Translations under genes and position numbers: made by a program
In this document: positions 35,801 to 49,375 of the stretch, piece after piece
Numbering within the stretch: the first letter of the stretch is position 1
Layout of the letters: the number at the start of each line of letters is the position of its first letter
The notes under the pieces: generated by a model
What the model saw: only the letters and a program-made list of their open reading frames with translations
What the model was told of the DNA's origin: nothing
The model's database searches: none
Source of the DNA: Paralichthys olivaceus
Lineage: Eukaryota > Chordata > Actinopteri > Pleuronectiformes > Paralichthyidae
DNA: 64,000 nucleotides
Reading direction: 5' to 3'
NCBI RefSeq assembly: GCF_024713975.1
Contig: NC_091107.1
Span: 19,583,501-19,647,500, forward strand

Positions 35801-38800
35801 GTAACAGGGATACACCTCTATTTGTCTGACATCACCCCCCTGCATCACTCTGTTCAGAAAAGTTGTGGCTAACAGTGGCCAGGTATGTAATTGAATTAGT
35901 CTACAACTTTACAAACTGCAGTTAAAAAGTAAATAATTTTAAGGCTGAATACAATAATGAATAAACTCCATGGGTCTACTTATTTATATAAACTGGGCTA
36001 ATGACCACTGAAATGAAAAAGAGGCTGTTTAGTTAAGCCTATGACGGATGAACATAAAAAGCAGGGGGGCTCTGCAGTGCGGAACATACAGTGGGTACAG
36101 AAAATCTCAGGGATTGTTCAATTGTACAGGTACCGAGCCTACCACACACACCAGCATGATTGGGCCTCTCTATACATCCCAGGGTGGAGAGTTCACTAAC
36201 AATGAATGAGCTGTTTACAATAGTCTCTGTGGAGCAACCACAATCAGCAGCAACTGCATCATTCCAGTCTCTTGCTGTAGGAACTTTCTGTTTTTTTCAC
36301 TCCAAACACAGCTGAGTACATTATCAAGCCTCAGCAGATATTCAGTCTGCATTACGTAACAGATAAAGAAGGTTTTACTGAACCGTGCCACTTAGCAGAC
36401 GTCTTGTCAGCAGGGAGCCAGAGAAGACGGAAAGACCAATGAAGGAACCGTGCGTGTGAGAGGATAAAGGTCACAGTACTTTCTCACTCGTTTCACATCT
36501 CTTTTGTGTTTAACAAAGTACAACTCATTACTTCCAATGAGGCCAGTTCATTAACAGTATTGATATCAATTTGTTGGTGCTTTGAATATTCCTAGACCTA
36601 ACTGTACCGGCTAATTTACATTGTTGTGAGTCATGTATGGATAGGAGGTGAAGCTCTCTGAGCTACTTTATAGAATTATCTCATACGCTGGGTGGAGTTT
36701 GGTGTCTGAGCAGTCATTAGGATGCCATAATTAGAAATATAGCTCTAATACACCAATCTATATAGATTTAAACAGCTACAGTAGTGGAACTGCAGTAGCC
36801 TTCTTGTTATCTGCTGAACTGTTTTGACGCTCAAGGCTGTATAACCAGCACAAAGCTCAGATAGTGTGGGAAGAAAAAAAACACAAAAGAAAGGTCTTAA
36901 TGTGAGAAATCCCCAGCAAGGCAGCTGTTGAACATACAAACAGGCACATTTCTACAGTATTTTGTGCTTTGAGAAGAAACCAGCACATACACAGGCCAAA
37001 GCAGTTTCCTCAGGAAACAACCACTTTCAGGTACAACAAAGGCTGCACATCCTGAATGTTTATCCTGCTTCAAAAAGCCTTCACATCTACTTCTGATGGT
37101 AATGTAGGCTGAAACTACAACTCTGCACCCAGTCAACATAAACATCTGGCTCCAAGCACATACAAATGTTTTATCTATGAGAATATGAAGGATAGTTTAT
37201 ATTATTAGTGGAGCTGGTTTTTGTTTCAGTTGAGATATGTACAATAACTGCCTAACTCCACTGATATTAAATATGAACTATAGTTTACTCATCATGAGTA
37301 TTACCTAAAAACTATTGTTCACACCTTGTCTTCAATCAGATTCTAGTCTTATAAAGCAATAGAGCTACATATACTGTAAGTAAAGGCATGAATGCCCCTA
37401 AGATGCATTGAGGACAGATTGTGGCTCAATTTACCAAATTAAACTCATACACAATACTGAAGTGTCAAAGCAAATGCATTGTCAATCCACCAGACCTCTT
37501 GTTATTCAGGACACCTGTGGATGCAGTGAAATTGAGCCCAACTGAAATGCAAGAAAACATAATAACAAAGCTTCACAAATGACAACCATCTTCTTCTATT
37601 CTCTTTCTTTCTGTCTGCTGTTATGTGGAGCTGCAGAAACAAGATGAGGGTGTAATGTGAGCTGGACAGAATGATCAATGTGGACACCGGAGAAACATTA
37701 ATATAAGGTATCACATCTAGACACAATCTTGATTTGAAATCAAGATAATTGCTTGGTCTGCATTGTCTCTCTTTAAATGCAATCTTTCATTATACTTTCA
37801 TAATAGTCAGTCATATGGTAGCTCTTTACACAGCATTATTTTGTACAAAGTGAAAAAATATCTATAACATGCAAATACTTGAGCTACATCCACATTACTA
37901 TGTTTTCATTTGAAAACTCTGCTAAAGATACGCCTGACATCCGCACTACTCCAGACTCCTAGAGAGGCTAAAATAGAGAACTTTGAACATGCTGCTCATC
38001 CTGTTTTAGTTTGATAACTCTATGACATAGACACTCACAAGTGCTTGCTGATTGGGTCTTTTTGATCACGACATATAGCCTGTGCTAAATCTTCAAGCTC
38101 TTGTTACATGACCCGCTTCAAAAAGAAAACAACTGGCATTAGCCTTGGTTTCCGGTGTAGAACACAACATGGAGAATCAATTATAAGCATTACTGACCCT
38201 GTTGTCTTTGCTAATAGCTGTGCAGTGAGATTCTGCATTTTACAATGATACAACTGCTTACATGTTTTTCAAGCAACTCACATGCCCAGTGTACATGAGT
38301 GGTCACATGATATACTTAGGTGTGTTAGTATGGAGGGGGATTAAATTGTAGTTATTTTCGGGCCATCCATAATTCTGACTGATGCAGGGCATCTAAAGGA
38401 CACTGCAGGTTGTGCTTCGACCAACAAACAGGGAATTACAGGTATTATTTGTGTTGATGACATTTTCTTAACAGTTCTAACTACATGTAATTTACTTTAC
38501 CATGCAGACAGAAATAAAGACAGACGGCCGTTATGCAAGACGCAGCCATGATATTTGCTTTGCAATATATTCTCCTTGTTTTAAAAAACAAGAAGCAATT
38601 CCACCATAACTGCATCTGATAAATATTCAAAACCAGCATAGAGCAAGAAGGCCATGAATATTCAGTGGCAGGAATTCACCTTTGAGAGAGCATGACATGG
38701 TTTAGGACAGAAAGACACTGGGAGGTTATGTGTGTCTGTGTTGTGTGCAGCAGGAGATCATGACCATTTGTCCCACTCTATATTTGTTGTATTCTGCATG

Positions 38801-40550
38801 TGCAGTGATTGAACTGCTTCTCTATTCTCATTTAATGGAGGATCGCAAAGAATGAATGAGTGTTGCAGTATTTAAGTCTGCATGAGCAGTCAGCAGGCAC
38901 ACGGCTTGGCCCGAGGTTCATCACGCCTAATGTAGGCACATGCAGCTTAGAGGCTGCACTCCCACCAATGAAATGCTCAGCCGCATCAGCTACACATGTT
39001 TGTCTGCGTCCACCCCCGCTCCCTCTTTTCCCCCCCAGACCCAACAGTTACATAACATCCACTTTATTGCCACATAGGATATATCAACCCAGAGAAGCAC
39101 ACGACTTTACTGATGCAGTAGGAAGTCTTGTCTGAGAAAAGCTCTGGGGACCCACAAGCTGACTGTGTCCTACCTGGACACAGCTCATGACTGAAGCATT
39201 AAATGGAGCAACCGCTGCCCTTTGTGGCATGTCAATATTTTCCTCAAAATTTTGACTGAATAGTATAGGAAGATAAAGGGTTGGGGAAATTATACATGGT
39301 GACCCAGAAAAATGTACGTGCAGCATCCTGCTTCTAGAGAAAGCAACGTGTAAACAAGTCAATCTCAGTCGTACTACATGATAAAGTTCAATGTTTTACT
39401 GAGGCTGTTAGTTTTTAATGAGCAGGGGGTTAATTAGGTTTCTAATATACTCTATGTAAAACTCAGCAAACCTAGGCTAAAGCCTTCTAACATTTACATG
39501 ATCATTTTCCAGCTGAATAAGGATTAATGAGCTTGCATGTACTAACTAATACAACTTATGAGTGAGAACTATTCTAACAATGCTTGTCTGAGTGAGAGTA
39601 GGGCTGAAAACTATTAACAAAGTTATTGAAAAATATCCACCCACCTTTAAACCATTATAGAATATAAATACTCTCATGTGCATTTTTTTTCTTGCTGTCA
39701 ACGGAATAACATACTCCTCTTGGAGATCTCATACAATCATACACCAATAGTGTGCGCACACACACACTCCAGTGCAGAAAATAGCCATTATATCTATGAG
39801 ACAAGTGCTGAATAAGAGGCATATCCAGCCCCCTCTGATTTCCCATTCTTCTTCAAATAGGTCACCCATTAATTAAGAGATGAAAAACCTTCAAACACAC
39901 GCTCTTGAGTTGGAGTGGAACATCAAACAGTTGAATCAGAGCGGCCTGCTGCAGCGAGGGCTTTGGTCCGACAGGCCCATTACCCCTGCACATACAGGTT
40001 TTACATTGGTACTGGAGAGGATAAAAGATGTGTTTGTAGGCAGCAGTTGAGTTGGGCTCTGTTACAGCTCCTGGTGAGAGCGCATATTTGCCATCATGGG
40101 AAGTGATGATCAAAAAGAACTGGATGTTTTTGCAGAAGTGATTTACTGTGTGATCCAGATACCAGTACTGATCTATCCACTGAAGATTGCCTCGAATATG
40201 AAGGTAGCCAGCAAAACTGCTGGGGGTGAAGACAGATTTTAACTCTGAGCCCCAACAGACAGACATCAGTGAATATGTGGAATGTGTGTGTGTGTATATT
40301 CAGAAGTTAAAAGCATGGCAAGGTCATACCATACTTAAAAAGAGTTTTTTTTCCCACCACACCACTTTTATCTTCACTCAAGTCAGCAAACGAGCAAAAT
40401 GTACCCTAGATGCTGTTTCATACCTTCAATGCTGAGTTCAAAGCAGACATGGCAGAAAGATAAGGTCCCCGTTTCTGTGTCTAGCTTGCAGACGCTGCAG
40501 ATATTGTCATCGTTCAGATCAATGTTCACAAACTGCTCCTCTTCATCCAT
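29630..40550 (-). CDS. eurl: EURL homologue (C21orf91), complete coding region
   Basis: Four coding exons, 40,550-40,424, 31,884-31,378, 30,400-30,338 and 29,802-29,630, join in frame to 289 residues (human 297). The N-terminus [20 protein letters not shown] is almost identical to mammalian EURL and holds two CxxC pairs (Cys18/21 and Cys33/36), followed by a His/Cys-rich stretch (about residues 51-66), which suggests zinc binding. The C-terminal 80 residues form a heptad-rich, probably coiled-coil segment with [20 protein letters not shown] and HIAIEQL. EURL proteins are linked to neural and retinal development; their biochemical role is not settled. The middle of the protein is diverged and Gln/Ser-rich. 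The ATG context CACCATGG supports the start. An untranslated exon ends at 42,588. In human the gene also lies near BTG3 on the same strand. Confidence 0.95.
30338..30400 (-). CDS. eurl: eurl 63-bp exon (start of coiled coil)
   Basis: Residues 212-233: [20 protein letters not shown], matching the human ELxQLNxxLLQQIQ segment. Acceptor CTTCTAG, donor GTAAGTG. Confidence 0.9.
31378..31884 (-). CDS. eurl: eurl central exon
   Basis: Residues 43-212 (507 bp). It opens [20 protein letters not shown] and continues with the conserved [13 protein letters not shown] and IIQYAQNKD segments and a variable Gln/Ser-rich part. The donor GAAC then GTGAGC cuts a leucine codon in phase 1. Long frames on the opposite strand here are its shadows. 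Confidence 0.93.
31885..40423 (-). other. eurl intron 2 (8.5 kb)
   Basis: Bounded by a GTATGA donor and an AATGCAG acceptor. AT-rich; no internal exon was recognised. It holds a retroelement 3'-tail fragment near 32.7 kb and a short 10-bp-arm palindrome at 37,726-37,746. Confidence 0.8.
32690..32757 (+). mobile_element. Retroelement 3' tail fragment
   Basis: GCTTGGCAATAAAAGC followed by GATTCTGATTC is the usual end of fish non-LTR elements: a polyadenylation-like word next to a short GATTCT microsatellite. The body upstream is too diverged to classify. Confidence 0.45.
40424..40550 (-). CDS. eurl: eurl first coding exon (CxxC pairs)
   Basis: Residues 1-43. The exon begins at 40,554 after a CCCCACAG acceptor, so only 4 bp of 5' untranslated sequence precede the ATG. 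The donor is GAAG then GTATGA, phase 1. Confidence 0.95.
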
Positions 40551-40554
40551 GGTG

Positions 40555-42587
40555 CTGTGGGGGGAAAAACAACCAGTGAAAAAGAACACAGCTAAAAAAA
40601 ACAGGAGCATACACAACCACCAAGATCTTCTTTTCTAATTAGGTCATACTTTCAAATACACTTATTAAAAATGCAACTTTGGTGGTGCCAGTTGGGGGTA
40701 GGGGTTCAGACTGTCTTCGGTACATAATACAGTAAATGAGACAAGGCAGTGTGCCATTTTTAGAGATTTCTTTTATTTTTTGACATTTACTCCTTTACTG
40801 GTGGGAGAGATAGAGAACAGGCAGATAGGAAACAAGGTGGGAGAGAGGTCCCTGGCTCAAATTAAGATGTGTCACGTAGGTATGAATTGTGACTATTCAG
40901 TTACCAGGATGATCTGTCAGTGTCATCTCTATGTTTTCAGTCAGTGATTTTATAGTGACATTACCCCATGAGCTGATAAAATGGTGAAGCAGATTGAACA
41001 GGATAGACTGCTTCTGATCACTGTGGCAACAAGCTTATCAAGATTTTAAACACAAAGATCTGACGTCATGTGAGTTTATAAGCAACAATTGAAAAATCAG
41101 CAGTCACATCATAAAACCGGATGAATATGCTTCAAGACTGGACTCACATTTTAAATTGGTGTATGATCACTTTGGTTTATGTAAAAGGACATGAGCAGGC
41201 AGAAGGGATCCACTGCAAAACATTTAGAATTTCTATATTGACATGCTGCCTCAACAACACTTCAGCAGTCAAACCCTGAGTATCACAGCTTTACATTTAA
41301 TGACAAATTCCGTACTCATCGTCTTTCTCTGTATCACTCAGTTGGATGGACATCCTTACAGTCAAGAAGAAACCGTCATCTTGTGTAATTCTTCCATAAA
41401 AGTCTTGAACCTTCCAAACTACCTTACTTCTCCTCACTCATTTAAACCTAGTCACTACAGTACAGGATCCAGTAACTACATCACCTTAGATAGCCCCATG
41501 TTTATACTAATGTCGGGTTCAAGTATTCGTCACCTTCTCAATGGAATGAGCAGCTGCAAACCTACAGCTGCAGTCTTACATTCCCCTCGGTGATATTAAA
41601 TCCTTGTTATTTGCTATTTTTCATGATTATTGCAATTATAGTGTTGTTTTGTAGGTATTTGCTCATTTTTAATGTCTGCTATTCTCAAGTCTCTTTTGAT
41701 AATGAGATTGAAAATCTCTTTAACATCCACACATGACAAAGAGCACAACAGTCTCAGAGATAAACAACTGCTCAGCTGTAGCTTCCCTCAGTAAACACTT
41801 ATATTAGTGTTAGTACAACAATGTCAGGTCTCTAGCATTCATCTCTTCCTATGACTAATCAGAATATGCAGCACTGCACCTACAATGCTTTCGATTTCAT
41901 CTAGGGAACTAGGGATCCTAAAGCCTCCCTCTGATGTTTCCATTGGAAAAAAACTGTAGAAGAAAAAAGTATTTTAAATGCAACTAGGTTTCCAAAACAG
42001 AACACCTTGACACTCTCTCACAGATGATAGTGCAAGGTTTCCTACTGCTGCTGTTTTTGAGAACATGAAACCAAAACATCAGAGGCAGTTCTCTCACTGT
42101 ACGTAGCTGGGTTTATTACCCTTAAAATATACTACATCTAAGAGATTAGAGGCACTATGAGACCTGGTTGGGCTGATAGCAAACACTAGTCCGTGGATCA
42201 GAGGGAATAACCAGTGGTAATGATAACAGGGTGGAAAACTTCACTTCTTTGTTGGACTCATGTGAAGTCAACCTTCGCCACTGCGTATATTTCTCCTTGT
42301 CCGCAGTTCAGGCCTGTTGAATGCTACTTCGCCCGTGAGCAGTTTGAAGTACACCTACATCCAAGTACTTAATGCTCAGTAATAAGTACATGTGTGGCCT
42401 TTAATACAGAAACTGCTCAACTGTGTTCCTGTCAACAAACACTGGCTAACAAGAAGTTAAGCTAGCAGTGTTGTGGCTCACCGCTCCGGCTGATTCGTGA
42501 CCGTTATTTGACGCTGACGAACACCGAGCTGTGTAACAGGAGAAAGGAGCCACTGGCTTTGAGGACGGCGCTTGTAATGGAGCTCAC
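40555..42587 (-). other. eurl intron 1
   Basis: Lies between the untranslated first exon (donor AAG then GTGAGC at 42,588/42,587) and the ATG exon. A 116-codon plus-strand frame at 41,243-41,593 has no recognisable domain and is no longer than expected by chance. Confidence 0.65.
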
Positions 42588-42830
42588 CTTGGTCGTGCGG
42601 AGTGGAGCGGAGCAGCTTCTCCTTCAGCGCGGACTCCTCGGGTCTCCTTCGCCTCGGTGGGCGCACACACACACTCCACACAGCGCCGCGCGTCCCCGTG
42701 AATCCACAGAGAAGCTACAGGAGGCTCGGAGCTTCTCCGCCGACTGAACCACTGCTTCCTCCGAGGGGTGCTCCCTACCAGCAGCGGCCTGGATGCTCGA
42801 CACCCCGCTCCAGATTTAACACAAAAACCA
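42480..42830 (-). promoter_or_regulatory. eurl: eurl CpG-rich promoter and untranslated first exon
   Basis: A GC- and CpG-rich block with many CGC/GCG words, in AT-rich surroundings. The minus-strand donor at 42,588 marks the right-to-left end of the first exon. No TATA box was recognised. Confidence 0.6.
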
Positions 42831-45800
42831 GTGCGTGTTATTTACGTGGATAAATACGCAATATTATTTCGTTTAAATGATTTAATTTCGTTAAACAATC
42901 CACTTGTGATAGAAATAGCCCCGTAAACACCCCTAAGGTAGACCGAAGTAAGTCCTCCTGGCGTCATCAAAACATTTCCACATCAGAAGCAAAGGGAAGT
43001 TAATTGGGTTTAACTAAATGGATTTATAGCGACACAACAAGCAGAGGAAGCAGTTTGTCTTGTGTTTACACGTCACATGAGGCTTCTGACTTTCATTCTG
43101 AGGCTTCTCAACATGGAACCACACGTGGGGAATCCCCGTTAAAGCCTAGAGGAACCGCCATTAATATAATAGCCTCAGGAGAAATAGAGGACAGGAACAT
43201 TCAAAATAAGATCTCTTCTTTGTCTCTCCGTGATAAAAATGAGCTCATTTTAGGATCATTGTGAGATTTCCTCATACCTCTTAGATTAAGCTCCTGAGAA
43301 ATAGCCGTCTCCTTGTCTCAGCCAGGTCATTATTTAAGATCAGCCACCTTGTCTGTCTCCCTCCACTAATCTTTATTTGTGTCAAATGATTAAATTCTTC
43401 AGATCAATGATCCAACACACAACTTGATTGACTTCCACGTGAGTCTATGCAATATCTGAAACTCTCTGTGATCTAATTCTAAGTCTAAAGAAAACACAGA
43501 GAAGACAATGAGCCCAGCAGAGGAACTTCTTGTCTTGTGTTGGATTTGTCTAGTTTATTACTCCTTATTTCTCCAATGGGGGGGAGCAACATTTCTTCAG
43601 CAGTGTCATGTGTTTTGGAATGATTTAGCAGAAATTCTCAAAATATAACTTGCAAGTTAAATGTACCTTTACCAGTGGCAGTATTGGTAGTGGGGTTACA
43701 TCTCCTCATTCTCACTTATCTCCCCAAAATTAAATCACATAGCATTCTATTCATTAACAAAAACACACTCTATGATATTTGTAACAGTAATGAGGGCTGG
43801 TGTCTGTGATCGTTTTGTACTATATTTCTGATTCAAACAGTGATCTCATCACTTGTGGCTCTGATGCAGGCCTATCTGTGCCTCTGGGAACTCAGTGATG
43901 TTACTCTTTCAAATGGCCATCAAAAGTCTGTTATGCTAACACAGATAAACGTCAGAGCAGTTCATACCCTTCACAAAGGGAGCACTACATCTAGGACATT
44001 GTCAGAGGCTGTCATCCATCCGATGAGAATTTATGCCGACTCGCCTGCTCGGCTCAGCTGACAACACAGAGGGAACACAGGCTTTACATTTTTATTTATG
44101 CATGTTTCCTGTATTACAAACTAAAAATTACACTTTTGAATAATAAATGAGAGGCAGTTTAATTAGACCACACATATTATTTGAAAGGAAAGCGTCATGC
44201 ACTCATATCACACAAACTCCATTCAGGAATCTCTCAGTATTCAACAGTGAGGCCATTTTTGTCAGACACTGTGCAAGATATGCAAACCCCAGAGCAACTG
44301 CCATTTAAATTGCACTGCTACAAGCTCTGGTATGGCTGTGGGATACTTTACCAACCAGTCAGGTACAGTTTTACACAGTTGTGTTTATTCTGTTAATTTT
44401 GGCAGTCTAACAAGGTCATTCTGCCACAGTGTATTTTCTTTTTTGTGAATGTTTTGACGTGCAAGAGAAATAGCTGCTCTGATGATTTTACATCATTTAA
44501 TAACATTGGTTGTTGTTGATTCACACACACACACAAAGATGCAAATTATTGTTTTTTAAACTGTCATCATAATTCTTAGAGCTGTACTTGCATTTGACAA
44601 TAATTCCCTGGGCAAACCTTCAGCCCTTACAATGACTTTGCGCCACCCCCTGGCCAAAGAGCAGTAGTACAACCGCTGCAAAAACTGCTGTTATGTTTCA
44701 GGATTTATAGACATAAGGAGTCATAACAATGATTATAGACCTAAATAGCGCTGTTTGTTTGAAAGTTTATCACAATGATAATTAACTATCTCTCTCTGTG
44801 CATTGGATCCACCTCAACATGCTGACAACAATACAGCCTTCTATGAAAATATACAAAATACTGCTCTACGCCACAGGTTACACACTCTAAATCATGCACA
44901 CTCCATCTGCCTGCTCTATGTCCTGGAGCAGTGAACACAAACCGAGATGCTTGTCAGGCCTCAGGTCCACAATATGCCAGACAGGCCCTGTGCCTTGGCG
45001 GCTGTACAGCCTCTTTCATTGTGTGTTGTAATTGCTCAGTTATCTAGCCGTCTGCCGGCTGCCAGAATTAAGATGCTATCAAAAGAATTTGCAGCTATGT
45101 GCTAATAAATACACTAATGAGAGTCTGGGCAGTAAAACGACATTCAGAAGTCATACTGCCGACAACACTCACAAACAAATCACACTTCTGTTCAAGTGCT
45201 AATGCTAACTAGCGGCTATAAACCCAGACATACATCATATGATACAATATTGCGTCTTCAGATCAGCCTTTATTTGTAGTCATGATCATGTCAATTTATT
45301 TCAAAGGAATGGAATCAAGGTTGCCAAGAGTGAACAAATCCAGACATGTCCCCGAGCTGCTCTGTTAACAAACAGCAGGGACACATGTTGACACAGTGGC
45401 TGTACACACTGGTTTTTGAGTGGTGACAGAGGCTTCTTTCTGCTGTTCAGATGGTTTTTCTCTCACTGTGGAGTTTAACCTCACCACATCCAGTTTGAAT
45501 TGTCAGAAATAACACAGAAGTAATTACGTTTCCCTCTTCATGAACTTCGATCAAACATTTTATGGCATTAGTAAAAATCCGATAATAAAACTTCTTAGTA
45601 AATGTTTCAAATGCGATGAGTAATTGGTGATGGGGTGGGTGAACTCATCTGTAAATCTACATTCGAACAATAATGACAAATGTTTTCCTCTTCTTGAATA
45701 TAGCTGCCCTTCATTTCTGTTTAGTCATGTACTTCCTGAAATGTCAAGTGGTATATTCACCTTCAGTTAACCATAATTCTTATAGGCTACTTTTTCAATG

Positions 45801-48800
45801 TTGAGTGTGCCCACAAACATGTTTTAACCCTGAGGCTGTGCACATGTTGCTGCTTGCCTCACGTCTTGAGAGACACAGGCTCAGATCTTGTTCAGCAAGT
45901 TCTGCGAGGTGAACATGAGCGGAGAGGGAAAAAAGAGGGGGTGGAAAAACAGCACACTGCACTCATGAGCGTGAGCTCTCTTCTCTCAACATCCAGTCAC
46001 AGAGTGGAGAACAGATGTTACTGCGTGGCTGTTAGTTCTGCTCTCAGATCATCTCTAAATGATCTGGACATGAGTAAAGGGGGTTGGGGATGATGGGAAA
46101 AAGACACATTTGCTCTGAAATATATACTTAGATCTTTTAATTTTAGAGCTCAGGGCCATTAACAATGCTTCTGTATTTAATACCATACTCTTACTAGCAC
46201 CTCGCATAACCTCTGTAAATGTTTGCTGGTTGTTGCCATTGGCCTGACGGAGCAGTGAGGTATGACTCAGCCAAACTGAAAAGTCCCTATCATAGTCAAA
46301 CAAAGGGTAAACCAGACACCTTGATTTACAAGAAGAAATCTTTGAGACAGTCATTGATCACTGATCTATCCAGATAACCGGCCACAACTGTTGAGAAACT
46401 GACTAAGGAGGTCAATGAACTGTGTTGATAACCTGTTTTGTTTCAAATATAGATATTTTTTATAAATTGTTTGATCCTGCAACATATAGAAAAAAGCTCT
46501 AATGGTTATTCAGTCATAGATTTTTGCCATTGTTTTTTTTTAGATTAAGATAATCTCACTGTTTACACTTCTTCACTGCTGGAATAGAGAAGCCAGAGAA
46601 CAAGAATTCCTAGTTTGAGATTGATTTAGAAAACTCATTATTTCTTAATGTCAAATAAGATGACTTAGTTTGAGGTGAAAACTAGAAACACTTATAGTCA
46701 GTGAGTTCATAGACCATAACCATCCCCTGTTAAAAATGATATGACCTAACTGGACTGTGATGGATATTGGAAGCTTTGAATGTCAAATATGCCCCCAGAA
46801 AACAGACAGATCTATATTTTAATTCCTTACAAAATAAACTCATGTTCATTTTGTAAGGAATGAAAATGATCATAACTACTACAGTTTACAGGCCGGAGGT
46901 TTGGACAGAGGGTTTCATCACATCCTGCCAGAGAAAAAAAACAGACAATCAGAACTTCATCTCAGAGCTGGTGGGCTCCTCCTCAGCATAAAGGAGTCAG
47001 GGCCCCAGGCTGGTTTCCTTCTCCTGAGTTCCTATGACTCATGTGATGGAAGGGCCTGACTTCTTTCATCATTCAACAGTCTGAGGTGCCAGCTGAACTC
47101 TGAACTCAAGAGAACTGGAGAGGGGAGTAAAGGAAATGAGTCATGTCGATACAGTGCAACTCTTAAGATACATGTACACCACGGGTTTACAGTTGGTCTG
47201 AAATATGGATATTTCTAAAAAAGAGCCATAGATCCAGTCAAACAAAGAACTCCTTCCAATATTTCTGAAAATGACACAATGTTACACAGCCACAAGACTC
47301 TTATGACAGTTGACTCATCACAAAAGATAAAAATTTTACTGAGTTCATGGTGAAACAAAATTGCTGTTTGCACAAACAATGAGAGTATTTATTGATCCAA
47401 ACACTGACCAATGGCTCACTACCTAAAATATTAGAAAGGTGTGGTAAAAGAGGGGTAGCTACCTAGAAAGTAGATGTTAGTCGTTTTAGATCTATAAACT
47501 TAAATCTGAGTTTTTTGAACAGTACTTGTGAGGTTCCCCGGGACATTTGTCATAAATTCAGCCTACCCCTTTTAGATCTGTAGAAATAATTTCTCAGCTG
47601 AGACATTAAGTATTAAATAAAATCATTACCTAACATTTTTCCACTTTGTTTGTGTCATTATTTGTAATATTGTTGCATATGATATTGTAATAAATCATCA
47701 TTTTGAAAGGAAACTATAGATTTAATGGGGACTGAAATCTGGTGGTTTAAATGACTCAGGAAACAACTGTAGCCCTGAGAGAAAAAAAAACACACAATAC
47801 TCAGAGTTACTGTAGAACATGAAGCTAACATAACAGTCTTGACAGGACATAGAAGCTGTGATTGTACAGCAAGCGCACATTATCTTCCCCATAGCCAGAG
47901 CTGAGGGAGATCACCAAGCAACAGGCAGGATAGTGCCCTGTGTACACAAAACAGAGGCCTCAGATTACACACTTTTCACCACTCATTTTCCAGGTCTCCA
48001 CAAACACTAGCTATAAAAACAGGACAATTACAAGCAGCAGCCATCCGCACTCCATTTCTCAGGTTACGAAAAGCCGAGCCCTCAGGGGTGGCATGTTGGC
48101 TTTAGAAAGTGATGAAAACCTTAAGTGGTCTGAGGAATTAGCCAACAGGCCCGAATTGTAGGTAGAACATCAGCGCCCCTTCTCAAGCATACATCATCTC
48201 ACAGCCTGCGATCCCCCTCGGGGGCAGTTCCCATGGTCTGTGCCAACCTCAGCACACTCTGTGGGATCTGGAGTAGAGACATAAAGATAATAACAGAACA
48301 GGTGAAGCTGCAGACGCAGACATGCCAAGTCTGGTCGACATCAAGACCGATAAATCCTGCACACATGCAGGTGGAGACACTGACGACAAGAAAACACTCA
48401 CACAAGCCTGCTGCAACATGAGGTGGTGAAGTTGTGCTTACTTTGGACAAGTGAAACTTAAAAAATTAAAGGGCGAAGAAAAAAATAACAGATTAGGACT
48501 GTGATTGGGTGGTTCTCTGTTTCTGCTTGATTTCAATTCGTTAAAACATCTTGATCAAAGAGTTTGTTCCCTGAATTAAAACCGCAATGTAAAACTGAAA
48601 AAAAAGTGATAAGGATCTCTTCTGAACATTACCTTGGAAAAGATGTGTACTGTGAACAAACGTTTATGTCAGCATTGAAACTTGTTTAAACTCTGGGCGT
48701 GTGTGTTCTATCTCACAAAACCATTATCATATTTATTATGATCCTGGTTATAATTTTAGATATTTTATAGCTAAAACCACCTAGCTTGATGTTACTCTTC

Positions 48801-49375
48801 TACTCAAATGTCTAGAAAAAAAATAACTTTAGTTCATTTAGTTTTAATTTAAATTGCGAAAAAAGCAACAAGGTCAAACAAAATAAAAGGTTTTATATGT
48901 TTTAATGGATGATGAAGCACCGATATGTAACAGGTACAGAACACTGAAGGCCAAAGCTGTTGTTTTTTTAATGGAAAGGTTGTGATGATCTGCAGCTTCT
49001 GTGACCAAAGTTTGTGTTCTGATAAACAGCAGTCACAGGGATAACCATCTGCAGAGCAGTGTAGAAACACATCCCCAAAGGTTCCTGATCCTATCTCTGA
49101 TACACAAAATGTTCTTGTTACATCAAAAATAGGCTTGTTTTGTAAAAAAGTACAAAAAAAACTAAAGTGAAAACAAAGTATTTAAAGACTATTTACAGTG
49201 TACATATTTACATTAAAGTTTTCTGACTTATTAAATGCCTACAGTGCTCAAAGGGCCTCAAAAATCTCCCCTGAATTGGAATAACAATCCCTCCCTCACT
49301 CTGAGGCATCAGTGGACAATAGAAATGACACATGAGACAGACTTGAGCACAGATGTGACAGTGTCTTTGCTCCGG
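42831..49375. other. Intergenic region and ripk4 3' UTR
   Basis: No coding exon recognised over about 6.5 kb. The right end (about 48.9-49.4 kb) should hold the ripk4 3' untranslated region; ATTAAA words on the minus strand at 48,967-48,972 and 48,901-48,906 are possible polyadenylation signals. It also contains a CA run near 44,522 and the hairpin at 46,816-46,867. Confidence 0.5.
46816..46867. repeat. Inverted repeat, 20-bp arms with one mismatch, 12-nt loop
   Basis: Arms 46,816-46,835 and 46,848-46,867. The inner 14 pairs (ATTCCTTACAAAAT against ATTTTGTAAGGAAT) are perfect, and one mismatch precedes five further pairs. It is intergenic, between eurl and ripk4. Confidence 0.85.

Noticed and set aside
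37726-37746. 10-bp-arm palindrome with a 1-nt loop
   Set aside because: Short AT-rich palindromes of this size are expected by chance in a window this long.
41243-41593. 116-codon plus-strand frame with a hydrophobic start
   Set aside because: Lies in eurl intron 1, no domain; about two frames this long are expected by chance.
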